From the NCBI GenBank assembly GCA_028818155.1, contig JAPPOH010000005.1, positions 93,943 through 157,942 on the forward strand: a stretch of DNA of 64,000 nucleotides, written 5' to 3'. This DNA comes from Candidatus Woesearchaeota archaeon (GTDB lineage: Archaea > Nanobdellota > Nanobdellia > Woesearchaeales > UBA525). Every line of letters begins with the position of its first letter. Positions within the stretch are counted from its first letter, which is position 1. The notes below the pieces were generated by a model. It searched no databases. It saw only the letters and a list, made by a program, of their open reading frames with translations, and was not told where the DNA came from. The translations under genes were made by a program, and so were the position numbers. This document shows positions 8,126 to 16,132 of the stretch, in pieces.

Positions 8126-9118
8126 CTAACTAATGTATCGAGCTAAGCCTTTCGTCGTCTCGTTATGCTCAAGAATAATCTTGATTGCTAACGTAAGAGG
8201 CACGGAGAACAGCATGCCGGCAACACCCCATATAGCGCCCCAGAAAAACAAGCTGATCAGAACAATCAACGGCGAAATATTCAGTTTCTTCCCAGTGAAC
8301 TTTGGTTCAATGTAATTACCGAAGAGCATTTGTATGCTTGTGAGAAGCACTGCGAGCAGAATGAATTTCACACCAAGGCCCATCGCAAAGACTTGTAACA
8401 GTAAGACAGAGATAACAGCGATGATTGAACCAATGCTTGGAATGTAATTCAGGATGAAGATCACGACGGAAAAGATCAAGAAATACTCAACACCGAAGAG
8501 CATCATGACAACAAGACTCGTAAAAGCGGTTCCAAGGCTGATGATAGTTTTCGCTTTGATGTACTCTTGAATGCCGTCCTCCATATCATGGATGACTTTT
8601 CGAAACTCTCTTTTTTCTTTCTCTTTCATCTTCCGCGTCATATTCCGAATCCAGATGTTCATTGCTGGCAACACGAACGCAATAAAGAGAATAATAAGGA
8701 AAAATTCTGAGACGAATGCGGTGATTCCTGTCGCGAACGCTCCAACTGCAGTCCCAACAACGTTCATGATCCTGTTCGTATCAACAACATTCGAGAGGTA
8801 CACTGTCTTTCCAGCAAATGAGATAGAGATGCCTGAGAAGAAATCTTCGTTCAGCGCTAAGCCGCTGAGATCAGCGTTCGTGAATGAGGCGCCGAGTCCA
8901 ATGACAACGGCGAGCAAGAGCAGTGCAGTCCCAGCGAATTTCAACCCAGCCTTTACTTTATCTTTCTTCGATCTCCTGAGTGTTGGTGTGAACAGAAGGG
9001 AAAGGAGTACAGCAATGGTCAGTGGACGAAGAAAACTCTGAAACTTCTCTAAGAGGAAGAGGATAAGCGCGAATCCGACGAGAATGAGCGCGATTTCCGA
9101 GAGTTTTCTCGTGTCCAT
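8126..9118 (-). CDS. AI-2E / PerM family membrane protein
   Basis: This 330-aa protein has about seven to eight transmembrane segments. It begins with a hydrophobic pair (EIALILVGFALILFLLEKF), has a long central loop, and ends with the family motif region NYIEPKFTGKKLNISPLIV followed by LISLFFWGAIWGVAGML. Members act as exporters or Na+/H+ antiporters; the substrate here is unknown. ATG 9118 lies 26 bp from a TATA-like ATTTAAAC (9141-9148), so an N-terminal extension to 9184 is unlikely. Confidence 0.85.
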   Translation of the reverse strand: MDTRKLSEIALILVGFALILFLLEKFQSFLRPLTIAVLLSLLFTPTLRRSKKDKVKAGLKFAGTALLLLAVVIGLGASFTNADLSGLALNEDFFSGISISFAGKTVYLSNVVDTNRIMNVVGTAVGAFATGITAFVSEFFLIILFIAFVLPAMNIWIRNMTRKMKEKEKREFRKVIHDMEDGIQEYIKAKTIISLGTAFTSLVVMMLFGVEYFLIFSVVIFILNYIPSIGSIIAVISVLLLQVFAMGLGVKFILLAVLLTSIQMLFGNYIEPKFTGKKLNISPLIVLISLFFWGAIWGVAGMLFSVPLTLAIKIILEHNETTKGLARYIS

Positions 9119-9270
9119 GGGAACTGTATGCGTTCCGTGTTTAAATATGTGCGCGTACTTCTTTAAGAAGCAGCGAGACATCACTTAAAGTCACTTCTTG
9201 ACGAGCATGAGATCTCCCTCTATCAGCAAAATATTGGAGCTTAACATAACCAGCATTATGGTTATGATTG

Positions 9271-9408
9271 CTACTCTACATCGCCACCGAGGAGTGCTTC
9301 AGCAAGGATTTTTTGTCCGCGACCAAACTGCGTGAGCTCACCTGCTCGCTCTAATCGTCGACAATCCCGTACGATTCCTTCCAAAAATGCATGTTCTTTT
9401 GCGTTCAT
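9271..9408 (-). CDS. small protein, 45 aa
   Basis: This short open frame encodes a charged helical peptide (MNAKEHAFLEG, RDCRRLERAGE, GQKILAEALLGGD). I do not recognise it. Support comes from its promoter: a TATA-like element at 9431-9438 is centred 26 bp before ATG 9408 and also serves the divergent winged-helix gene at 9460, the same layout as trpS/RNase J. It might regulate or bind the winged-helix protein; that is only suggested by the shared promoter. Confidence 0.5.
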   Translation of the reverse strand: MNAKEHAFLEGIVRDCRRLERAGELTQFGRGQKILAEALLGGDVE

Positions 9409-9430
9409 ACTGCAATATAAAGCGGTAGAT

Positions 9431-9438
9431 ATATTTAA
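9431..9438. promoter_or_regulatory. TATA box shared by two divergent leaderless genes
   Basis: ATATTTAA on +, TTAAATAT on -. Its centre is about 26 bp from the start codons at 9408 (-) and 9460 (+). It is the only TATA-like element in the 51-bp gap that fits both starts. Confidence 0.6.
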
Positions 9439-9459
9439 GAGTTGCTATTTCATTGCAGT

Positions 9460-9705
9460 ATGGTGAAGCGAAGATCATATGACATCAAGAAAAAGCTGTT
9501 GTTAACACTGAAAGAAGCCCCTGCGTCTTACGCACAGCTCGAGCGAAAGCTCAACACAGGCTACCGAACTGTGAAGGCGAACTGTGAAGAGATGCAAGTA
9601 TGGAACCACGTGAAAATCTCAACGTTGACGCATCCTGCGAATGGAAAGCGGGCACACAAAGTTGAGATTACGAAGGAAGGCAAAGCAGTCTCACAACGCT
9701 TGTGA
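9460..9705 (+). CDS. winged-helix DNA-binding protein, 81 aa
   Basis: The protein is a small winged helix-turn-helix: helices at about residues 9-50 (RRSYDIKKKLLLTLKEAP, YAQLERKL, YRTVKANCEEM) and a wing (THPANGKRAHKVEITKEGK). It likely acts as a transcription regulator, perhaps of its own shared promoter. ATG 9460 is fixed by the TATA element 26 bp upstream; an extension from 9442 would lie inside the promoter. The 3' end overlaps radC by 15 bp in convergent orientation. Confidence 0.75.
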   Translation: MVKRRSYDIKKKLLLTLKEAPASYAQLERKLNTGYRTVKANCEEMQVWNHVKISTLTHPANGKRAHKVEITKEGKAVSQRL

Positions 9706-10350
9706 CTCTTGAAAGCTGTAATAGGAACGTCGTCCCACGATGACGTGGTCTAGAAGGTAGATGCCAAGGAGCATTCCTGCAGTTTTCAGTACTTTCGTTA
9801 CATGTCTGTCCTCTTCTGACGGCGTTGGATCTCCTGATGGGTGGTTGTGTACGAGAATAATCGAGTGTGCATCTTCTTGCAGCGCTGCGCGAAAGACAGT
9901 TTGTTGATCGACAACAAGCGTATCACTCCCGCCATCAGAGAGTTTCGTCGTGTTGAGGATTTTGCGTTTTAGGTTCACATGTATCATATAGCATGTTTCC
10001 TTTGTTGCGTGCAAAAATTTTGGTTTCATATACTGGAAAACGTCTTTCGCAGTGTGTACGTGTGTAATGTGCTCTTTGATTCGTTTTTGGCTCTCGAATA
10101 CTGCAAGTAATTGCGCTGCTTTCGCTGGGCCAACACCTTTGATTTTCTGCAATTCTCTGAGTGAGCAGTGTGCGAGTTGTTTTACTGAGTATTTTTTCAG
10201 AATTTGATTCGCAACGTCAATGACACTCTCTCCTGTGTTGCCTGTTCTGAGGATCACTGCGATGAGTTCTGCGTCTGAAAGTGCTGCAGCACCATGTGCG
10301 AGTAATCGTTCTCGTGGCCTATTTTGCAAAGGCATATCTTTGATGCGCAT
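9691..10350 (-). CDS. radC: RadC family JAB-domain protein
   Basis: This 219-aa protein has an N-terminal helix-hairpin-helix region (RERLLAHGAAALSDAELIAVILRTG; IKGVGPAKAAQLLAV) and a C-terminal JAB domain with the metal motif HNHPSGDPTPSEED. RadC-type proteins are mainly bacterial and often travel with mobile elements; their biochemical role is still unclear. ATG 10350 is 26 bp from a TATA-like TTTATGAAA at 10372-10380, supporting a leaderless start. Two GGAA/TTCC operator-like repeats lie just upstream of the TATA element. Confidence 0.88.
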   Translation of the reverse strand: MRIKDMPLQNRPRERLLAHGAAALSDAELIAVILRTGNTGESVIDVANQILKKYSVKQLAHCSLRELQKIKGVGPAKAAQLLAVFESQKRIKEHITHVHTAKDVFQYMKPKFLHATKETCYMIHVNLKRKILNTTKLSDGGSDTLVVDQQTVFRAALQEDAHSIILVHNHPSGDPTPSEEDRHVTKVLKTAGMLLGIYLLDHVIVGRRSYYSFQESQAL

Positions 10351-10394
10351 TCTTGCAGGATTCTTGCCGGTTTCATAAACTTGTCGTCGAGAAA

Positions 10395-10429
10395 CCCGGA
10401 AATTTTCCGGGAAGTTCGGAAGGTTTTCG
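10395..10429. promoter_or_regulatory. pair of CGGAA-N3-TTCCG inverted repeats between radC and the PIN gene
   Basis: Site 1 (10396-10410) reads CCGGAA-ATT-TTCCGG. Site 2 (10417-10429) reads CGGAA-GGT-TTTCG, with one mismatch. The centres are 20 bp apart. They lie between the radC TATA element (10372-10380) and that of the PIN gene (about 10446-10453). The same CCGGAA-N3-TTCCGG arrangement recurs at 56854-56868. Confidence 0.55.
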
Positions 10430-10474
10430 AGAATACACACACATCGTTATAGATTGCATAGCATTTCCTCTAGT

Positions 10475-10879
10475 ATGAAGTATTATTTGGACACGTGTGT
10501 ATGGATGGATTACTTAGAGGAGCGCGAAGGCGGAGATAAACGATTCGGTAGCGACGCAGAAAAACTTCTTGCACAGATATGTAGTCGTGACGATATCATC
10601 ATAATTTCTAGAATAGTAATAGCAGAGCTACAGAAGTATCACAAAAAGGAGATACAAGAGATTATGGAATTTTTTGAAAGTACTCTCAAGTACGTAGATA
10701 TAGAAGAACACCAACTTGAATTTGCAACGCACTTTGCATCTCGAAGAAACGTCCAGGTAGCAGATGCATGCCATGCACTTCTCGCACGAAAGAATGATGC
10801 TATACTTGTTACACAAGATAAGCATTTCGAGAAATTAAAAGATATTGTAGAGGTGAAGAAGCCACGTGAATTATTCTAG
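10475..10879 (+). CDS. PIN-domain ribonuclease (VapC-like toxin)
   Basis: This 134-aa PIN protein begins KYYLDTCVWMDYLEER, with the first catalytic Asp at residue 5. A conserved Glu follows in VIAELQKY, and the third and fourth acidic positions lie in VADACHALLARKNDAILVTQDKHF. PIN toxins cut RNA. ATG 10475 is 26 bp from the centre of TATA-like GTTATAGA. It is convergent with, and overlaps by 9 bp, an RHH antitoxin-like gene instead of following it in an operon, which is unusual for VapBC pairs. Confidence 0.85.
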   Translation: MKYYLDTCVWMDYLEEREGGDKRFGSDAEKLLAQICSRDDIIIISRIVIAELQKYHKKEIQEIMEFFESTLKYVDIEEHQLEFATHFASRRNVQVADACHALLARKNDAILVTQDKHFEKLKDIVEVKKPRELF

Positions 10880-11134
10880 CCATCCTTTCTCTCTAATAAG
10901 GTCTTCGAATGCCTCTTCCCTGATTTTCCGACGATCAGCATCCGTTGTTTTTCTTTTCACTGAACCTCTAAGCGCGGCCAGCTTTTTCAGTAATTTTTTT
11001 CTCTCTAATCTCTCTAGTTCATTACGCATCGCAGCTCTGATAAACTCAGTCCTCGTGTTAAAGTTGAATTCTTTCAGCGAACTGTCTACTTTGTGAAGAA
11101 TATCTTTGTCAATCTTCATGCTAATCGTTTCCAT
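10871..11134 (-). CDS. ribbon-helix-helix antitoxin-like protein
   Basis: This 87-aa protein starts METISMKIDKDILHKVDSSL, a ribbon-helix-helix DNA-binding fold (strand residues 1-8, helices to about 45), followed by a charged helical tail (KRKTTDADRRKIREEAFEDLI) that could wrap a PIN toxin as VapB tails do. ATG 11134 is 26 bp from a TATA-like TTAAATAA at 11157-11164. An imperfect palindrome between TATA and start is a likely autorepression site. Its probable partner is the convergent PIN gene at 10475. Confidence 0.75.
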   Translation of the reverse strand: METISMKIDKDILHKVDSSLKEFNFNTRTEFIRAAMRNELERLERKKLLKKLAALRGSVKRKTTDADRRKIREEAFEDLIREKGWLE

Positions 11135-11138
11135 AACA

Positions 11139-11153
11139 CATAGTATTATTATG
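11139..11153. promoter_or_regulatory. imperfect palindrome, probable RHH operator
   Basis: CATAGTATTATTATG is an inverted repeat with two mismatches around the centre. It sits between the TATA element and the start of the RHH gene, where a bound repressor would block a leaderless transcript. Confidence 0.5.
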
Positions 11154-11171
11154 TATTATTTAAGGCTTTCG

Positions 11172-11957
11172 TCAATACGCTCGTGCAAGCAACCCTGTCT
11201 TCTTCGCACGGAGGAATGACCATTTGAGCAGATACATCACAACGAACAACAACACAAGCTCAACACCAAACGCATACAATAGTTGCCCGTACTGGACTGC
11301 GCTTCCATTCAGTAATGCTCGCAAGTTCTCAAACACGTGCGTTGTCGGAAGCGCTTTCGCAATCGGCTGCGCCCACGCAGGCACAGCGCTCAGCGGATAG
11401 AAGACACAGCTGAACGGCTGGACAATCCACACAACACTCCACGCTAACACTTGGATGCGCTTGCCAAAGATAAACACGAGTGAAGTCACGAACAGTCCCA
11501 TAATCCATCCGAGTAGTGTAAGGATAAAGACGGAAATCGCGAGGAACAACGGTGAGATGCTCAAAATATTGAACTGGTAGAGCAAGAACGCTGCAAGCGC
11601 AAGGAAGACAAAACTTGCAATACCTCTGAGAAGTGCGAGCAACATGATCGAGCTCATATGCTCATGTATGGTGAGCGGTGAAGAAAACACGTGATACAAG
11701 CTTCTCGACCAGAAATCCTCAAGGACATAGACTGCAATGTCCTGTGATCCTCGCCAGACGAACATCCAGAGCATGATGCCACCAAGTAACATGCTTAGCA
11801 CGTTATACTCAGAGATATTCTCAATAAACGCACTTGTGAACCCCCAGACGAACAAATCAATGATCGGCCAATAGAAAATATCGAAGATCCTATCAACTCT
11901 GTTGATAGAGATATAGTAGTATTTCAAGAGGAGCGCGTTGATACGATGGAGTTTCAT
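11172..11957 (-). CDS. ABC-2 type transporter permease
   Basis: This 261-aa integral membrane protein has six predicted transmembrane segments and the ABC-2 family layout, including the late motif FSCVFYPLSAVPAWAQPIAKALP before the last segments. It should form the channel of an exporter for a drug, lipid or polysaccharide; the substrate cannot be read from sequence. The start overlaps the stop of the ATPase gene by 4 bp (ATGA), so the two are translationally coupled. Confidence 0.9.
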   Translation of the reverse strand: MKLHRINALLLKYYYISINRVDRIFDIFYWPIIDLFVWGFTSAFIENISEYNVLSMLLGGIMLWMFVWRGSQDIAVYVLEDFWSRSLYHVFSSPLTIHEHMSSIMLLALLRGIASFVFLALAAFLLYQFNILSISPLFLAISVFILTLLGWIMGLFVTSLVFIFGKRIQVLAWSVVWIVQPFSCVFYPLSAVPAWAQPIAKALPTTHVFENLRALLNGSAVQYGQLLYAFGVELVLLFVVMYLLKWSFLRAKKTGLLARAY

Positions 11958-12871
11958 TTTTTCCGCCTCGCCATCGTAATGAAAATATCATCAAGTGTCG
12001 GCTTCTGCACGTGCAAGTTGGTAAGATGGAACCCTTTCGTGAAAATATTGTTGAGAGTCTTGTAGAGTTTCTCATCCTCCCAGTCAACCTCAAAAATGAT
12101 CGTGTTCTGCTTCGCATGTAGCACAGTAATGCTTTTCTCTTCTAACAGCGCGTGCAACTTTTCTGGGTGATTCTTTACTGTTACTTCAACAGTATGCTTC
12201 TTGATCGTCTTCTTGAGCTCTTCTGCAGAGGCGATCGTGACAATCTTTCCGGCTTCCATGAATGCGATCCGCTCACAGAGTTCTTCAACCTCATACATGT
12301 AGTGCGAGGTGAACAAAATTGTGCACTGTGTCCGTTCGTGATACGCTTTGATCGCCTGCCGCGTCTTCTCAGCAATGTCGGGATCCAAGCCAACAGTGCA
12401 TTCATCTAAGAGCAAGACTTCAGGATCATTAATGAGTCCTTTGCAGAGCGCAGTTCTTGTTGCCTCTCCTGAGCTGAGTCGTTCAATTCTTGCTTCAGCG
12501 AGGTGTGTGAGCTCGAATGTTTCGAGGAGTTCATTGATTTTCTCTTCAGGATTCTGGACCCCATAGAGTTTCGCGTAGATCCGCAGGTTTTGCCTGATCG
12601 TCAGGACATCAGACAGAGGAAAGTACGCAGTGCTCACGTTCATCTTATTGCGAATCTCATTCTCTTTCGCCGGATCGCTCCCAAGAATGCTCACAGTCCC
12701 CGCGTCTTGCTGTAAGAGTCCTGCAAGTATGTTGATCGTCGTCGTTTTTCCAGCGCCATTCACACCGAGAAGGCCGAAAATCTCCCCTTTTTTCACAGTG
12801 AAGGAGACGTTGTCTACTGCAACGACGTTCTTGAACGTTTTTCTCAAGTTCTTGACGGTGAGCGTGTTCAT
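11954..12871 (-). CDS. ABC transporter ATP-binding protein
   Basis: This 305-aa ATPase powers the ABC-2 permease encoded downstream. The Walker A motif is [10 protein letters not shown] (about residues 36-45). The signature reads LSSGE in place of LSGGQ, and Walker B plus catalytic Glu read [13 protein letters not shown], where Cys replaces the common Pro. The C-terminal 80 residues are the accessory domain seen in drug or lipid exporters. ATG 12871 lies 25-26 bp from a TATA-like element at 12892-12900. Confidence 0.93.
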   Translation of the reverse strand: MNTLTVKNLRKTFKNVVAVDNVSFTVKKGEIFGLLGVNGAGKTTTINILAGLLQQDAGTVSILGSDPAKENEIRNKMNVSTAYFPLSDVLTIRQNLRIYAKLYGVQNPEEKINELLETFELTHLAEARIERLSSGEATRTALCKGLINDPEVLLLDECTVGLDPDIAEKTRQAIKAYHERTQCTILFTSHYMYEVEELCERIAFMEAGKIVTIASAEELKKTIKKHTVEVTVKNHPEKLHALLEEKSITVLHAKQNTIIFEVDWEDEKLYKTLNNIFTKGFHLTNLHVQKPTLDDIFITMARRKK

Positions 12872-12937
12872 GTGCTGCAGAACGTCCGATCGATTATAAA
12901 GGTAACCTTCTTAAACAAGTCATTTTTCCTTGAGGCA

Positions 12938-13558
12938 ATGGTGAGATATCTCCTCGTACTCTTGTTGCTCGTAAGCTGTACTGCATCTGTAGAAACACAA
13001 TCTCCTGAGCAGCCAGTAGTTGAGCCAGTGGTTGAGGAGCAAGCAGCCGAAGTAATGGAACCAGGTGAACCAATGACTGAAATCACAATCGAAACAAGTA
13101 TGGGCACAATCGATGTTGCCCTTGATGCAGAAAACGCACCAATCACAGTAGAGAATTTCCTCTCGTATGTTGATGAGAGCCATTATGATGGCACCATCTT
13201 CCACAGAGTCATGGCAGGGTTCATGATCCAAGGCGGCGGCTTCACGCCAGAAGGTGAGAAGAGCACGAAAGCGCCAATTAAGCTTGAATCACAAAATGGT
13301 TTGAAGAACGATCGTGGCACGATTGCAATGGCAAGAACGAACGTTCCTGATAGTGCAACTGCGCAGTTCTTTGTTAATCTTGTCGATAACGACTTCCTGA
13401 ACTACGCGCCAGGGAATGATGGCTACGCTGTCTTCGGAAAAGTGACGTCAGGCATGGATGTCGTTGATAAGATTGCTGGCGTCGCAACTGGGAATAATGG
13501 TCCGCACGGTGACTGGCCGAAAGAAGATGTGACTATTGTTTCTGTTAAAAGGAAATAG
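12938..13558 (+). CDS. cyclophilin-type peptidyl-prolyl isomerase, lipoprotein
   Basis: This 206-aa protein has a lipoprotein-type signal ([14 protein letters not shown], Cys at residue 14), an acidic Pro/Glu/Val linker to about residue 45, and a cyclophilin domain ([53 protein letters not shown]). It isomerises peptide-proline bonds, here probably outside the membrane to help fold exported proteins. ATG 12938 is 26 bp from TATA-like CTTAAACA (12909-12916). The active-site Arg in FHRV and the QFF segment are kept. Confidence 0.93.
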   Translation: MVRYLLVLLLLVSCTASVETQSPEQPVVEPVVEEQAAEVMEPGEPMTEITIETSMGTIDVALDAENAPITVENFLSYVDESHYDGTIFHRVMAGFMIQGGGFTPEGEKSTKAPIKLESQNGLKNDRGTIAMARTNVPDSATAQFFVNLVDNDFLNYAPGNDGYAVFGKVTSGMDVVDKIAGVATGNNGPHGDWPKEDVTIVSVKRK

Positions 13559-13605
13559 TTACTTCGAAGTGAAAATTTAAATAGAGGGAGATTACTCCTG
13601 AACGT

Positions 13606-14346
13606 ATGGTTGTTCCTGCTCTAGAAGAAGAAATTCGTGAACTAACGGAGCGTGTACCTGTTGACGTCCCATTTCGATATCAGTTATTCATAGGAAGGCC
13701 ACACGTTACCATCCCAGAACTTCTGAGCGGTAAGAGGAGTTATGGCACTGAAGATGGTGTTCCTCGAGAAATTGTGTCGCCGGCTGAAGTGATGGAATCA
13801 CATCACGGTCAAGATGGGGCAGTTCTTGAAGCAATTTCTATCGATACAGGATATGTTGTAATTGGTCACACGAACAGTGCAGTTGAACTTGCACGATACG
13901 AAAACCCTGGAGTCCAGAAGTTGTTCCGAAGTTTCAAAATGGAACACGGCGTACCAAGAGAAATATCGGAAGATGGTGTTTTCTACATCGATGACGAGAC
14001 CTTTAGCCACATCATTGCTGGTCGCACAGATCACTCAATGCTTGTTGATGCCCCCAGCACGCAAATGTTACGGAGAGATCCTTACGGTTTGGTGGCAGAA
14101 TCTGTATTCGATTTCGTCACATATGGAAATCAAGATGTACAGCGTGCTTACGCAGGAAAAGAGGGAAGACTTCGTGTAGAATTCGATGTGAAAGAACCTG
14201 AACGAAGAGGCAATAAGCACCCATTGCAACTCTTGCAAGTGGCAGGGGGTGCATTTCCGAGAGGTCTCTTTAGCACTGAGCCGTTCGGCAGCAGTAAATT
14301 CTTGCTCGGAGAAGCGAAAGGAGAGTATACAGTCGTCCAAAAATAA
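13606..14346 (+). CDS. hypothetical protein, 246 aa
   Basis: I do not recognise this soluble protein. It has no signal peptide or transmembrane segment. Two short segments resemble each other (GTEDGVPREIVSP at about residue 47 and MEHGVPREISEDG at about 111), which hints at an internal duplication. A TATA-like AATTTAAATAG at about 13574-13584 is centred 26 bp before ATG 13606. It stands alone between the cyclophilin gene and a convergent peptidase-like gene. Confidence 0.65.
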   Translation: MVVPALEEEIRELTERVPVDVPFRYQLFIGRPHVTIPELLSGKRSYGTEDGVPREIVSPAEVMESHHGQDGAVLEAISIDTGYVVIGHTNSAVELARYENPGVQKLFRSFKMEHGVPREISEDGVFYIDDETFSHIIAGRTDHSMLVDAPSTQMLRRDPYGLVAESVFDFVTYGNQDVQRAYAGKEGRLRVEFDVKEPERRGNKHPLQLLQVAGGAFPRGLFSTEPFGSSKFLLGEAKGEYTVVQK

Positions 14347-14364
14347 GATCAGTCATCTACTTCT

Positions 14365-15063
14365 TCATCCATCGATGATGCTTTCCACTATTTTTCCTTT
14401 CTCTTTCGTTACTTCATACGCATTCACACCTTTCTTTGCTCGAATTACACGTCGTTTCTTTCCATTATAGAAAACTGCACAGCACTCATCGATCGCAATC
14501 CCGACATCAGAACGCTTTTTCATCATATTCTTGAAACTATTCTTACGTTTCACACCAAGTGTTTCACTATCATAGTGCGGGCAGTGTACTCCTTTGAGGA
14601 ACCCAAGTCCTTTGACACATATGTACTGCCATTTTTTTTCATTATAATACGACATCGAATCTGAATGTCCATATTCAAACCAGCAGATAGCGCCAGCGCT
14701 TGAACCACACAAGACTGCTCCGTTTTTCCCAGCTTTTTTGAGTAACTTGTCAACACCCAAGAAACGCCACCTCCGCATCATCTTGAGCGTGTTGCCGCCA
14801 CCAACATAGATGATATCTGCACCGAGGATCTTCTCTCGCATCTCTTTTTTTGTAGGAGATTCTTTGAGTAAGAATAAGACGTCAATACGACATCCGAGAC
14901 GCTTGTATCTTTTTCCAATCACATTCCAATAGAGTTCACTATCGGAGCTCGCTGTTGGAATGAACAAAAATTTCGGCGCTTTCTTTTTACTGAGCGCCAC
15001 AATCTCTTTATCGATGTGCAACGAATCCTTCACAGATGCACCGCCGATCGCAACGATCTTCAT
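14365..15063 (-). CDS. peptidase E-like (S51 family) protein
   Basis: This 232-aa protein matches the S51 fold: MKIVAIGGASV start, GADIIYVGGGNTLKMM, nucleophile elbow GSSAGAICWF, and HCPHYDSE with the second catalytic position. Characterised members cleave aspartyl dipeptides or degrade cyanophycin. Ser and His positions are present, so activity is plausible; the substrate is unknown. ATG 15063 overlaps the aroF stop by 4 bp (ATGA), so the extension to 15111 is rejected and the gene is coupled to aroF. The pairing with DAHP synthase is unexplained. Confidence 0.82.
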   Translation of the reverse strand: MKIVAIGGASVKDSLHIDKEIVALSKKKAPKFLFIPTASSDSELYWNVIGKRYKRLGCRIDVLFLLKESPTKKEMREKILGADIIYVGGGNTLKMMRRWRFLGVDKLLKKAGKNGAVLCGSSAGAICWFEYGHSDSMSYYNEKKWQYICVKGLGFLKGVHCPHYDSETLGVKRKNSFKNMMKKRSDVGIAIDECCAVFYNGKKRRVIRAKKGVNAYEVTKEKGKIVESIIDG

Positions 15064-16079
15064 GCCAGCTCCGCATTCGTCCAACGCAATAGTTCTTCCG
15101 TCGTCTCCCAATCAATGCACTTATCTGTAACGGAAACGCCTTTTTCGAGCGTCGAAACATCCTCAGGGATCTTCTGGTTCCCAGCACCTAAGTTCGATTC
15201 AATCATTAAGCCAATGATCGCAGGGTTTGTTTTCATCTGTGCAACAGCATCTTTACACACGCCAGGCTGCTTCTCATGGTTTTTCTCACTATTCGCGTGG
15301 CTACAATCAATCATAATCTTCGCATCCGTCTGCTCTTGAACAGCAGCAACACTTTTTGTATCGTAATTTGGCCCATCACTCCCACCACGCAAAATCAAGT
15401 GCCCGTACTTGTTGCCCTTCGTGATGTAGACGCTCACCGCGCCATCGGAGTTCATACCCAAAAATCGGTGTGGGCTACTCGCGGACTGCATTGCGTTAAT
15501 TGCGATCTTCACGCCGCCATTCGTCCCGTTCTTGAAGCCGATCGGCGCAGACAGTCCGGAAGACATCTCTCGATGCGTCTGGGATTCTGTTGTACGTGCA
15601 CCAATCGCGTACCACGTGATCAAATCTGCGATATACTGTGGCGAAATTGGATCTAATGCCTCAGATCCTGCGCACAAGCCGAGCTCGTTAATATCCAAGA
15701 GGAGTTTTCTCGCTATTTTCATGCCTTCTTCAATCTTGAAGCTGCCATCTAAATGCGGATCGTTAATCAGTCCTTTCCACCCCACGGTTGTCCGGGGCTT
15801 TTCAAAGTAGACACGCATCACGATGAACAGGTTCGGCAGCTCATCAGCTAAGGATTTTAACTTCTGCGCGTACTCCAGCGCTTCCTCAACGTTATGAATT
15901 GAACAGGGACCAACCACGACGAGTTTTCTCTTGTCTTTCCCATCGAGAATCGCTTCAATAATTTCTCGTCCCTCGCCAACGACATGCTCTGCCTTCTCTG
16001 AAAGAGGCAGTTCCATCGTGAGTTCTCGTGGTTTCACGAGAATCTCGTAGCCGACGATGTTCGTGTTGAAGACTTTCAT
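15060..16079 (-). CDS. aroF: 3-deoxy-7-phosphoheptulonate synthase, type I
   Basis: DAHP synthase condenses phosphoenolpyruvate and erythrose 4-phosphate, the first step to aromatic amino acids. The 339-aa protein has the AroF/G/H-type motifs VVVGPCSIHN, RVYFEKPRTTVGWKG, NDPHLDGSF, GARTTESQTHRE, LRGGSDGPNYD and MIDCSHANS. This E. coli-like form is rare in archaea, many of which use another first step, so bacterial origin is likely. A TATA-like CTTTAAGA around 16105 fits a leaderless start at ATG 16079. No other shikimate gene is visible. Confidence 0.93.
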   Translation of the reverse strand: MKVFNTNIVGYEILVKPRELTMELPLSEKAEHVVGEGREIIEAILDGKDKRKLVVVGPCSIHNVEEALEYAQKLKSLADELPNLFIVMRVYFEKPRTTVGWKGLINDPHLDGSFKIEEGMKIARKLLLDINELGLCAGSEALDPISPQYIADLITWYAIGARTTESQTHREMSSGLSAPIGFKNGTNGGVKIAINAMQSASSPHRFLGMNSDGAVSVYITKGNKYGHLILRGGSDGPNYDTKSVAAVQEQTDAKIMIDCSHANSEKNHEKQPGVCKDAVAQMKTNPAIIGLMIESNLGAGNQKIPEDVSTLEKGVSVTDKCIDWETTEELLRWTNAELA

Positions 16080-16132
16080 AGGTTCAGCGTTCTTATAGAG
16101 TTCTTAAAGGGTTGTATTCTCACTCGCCATAA

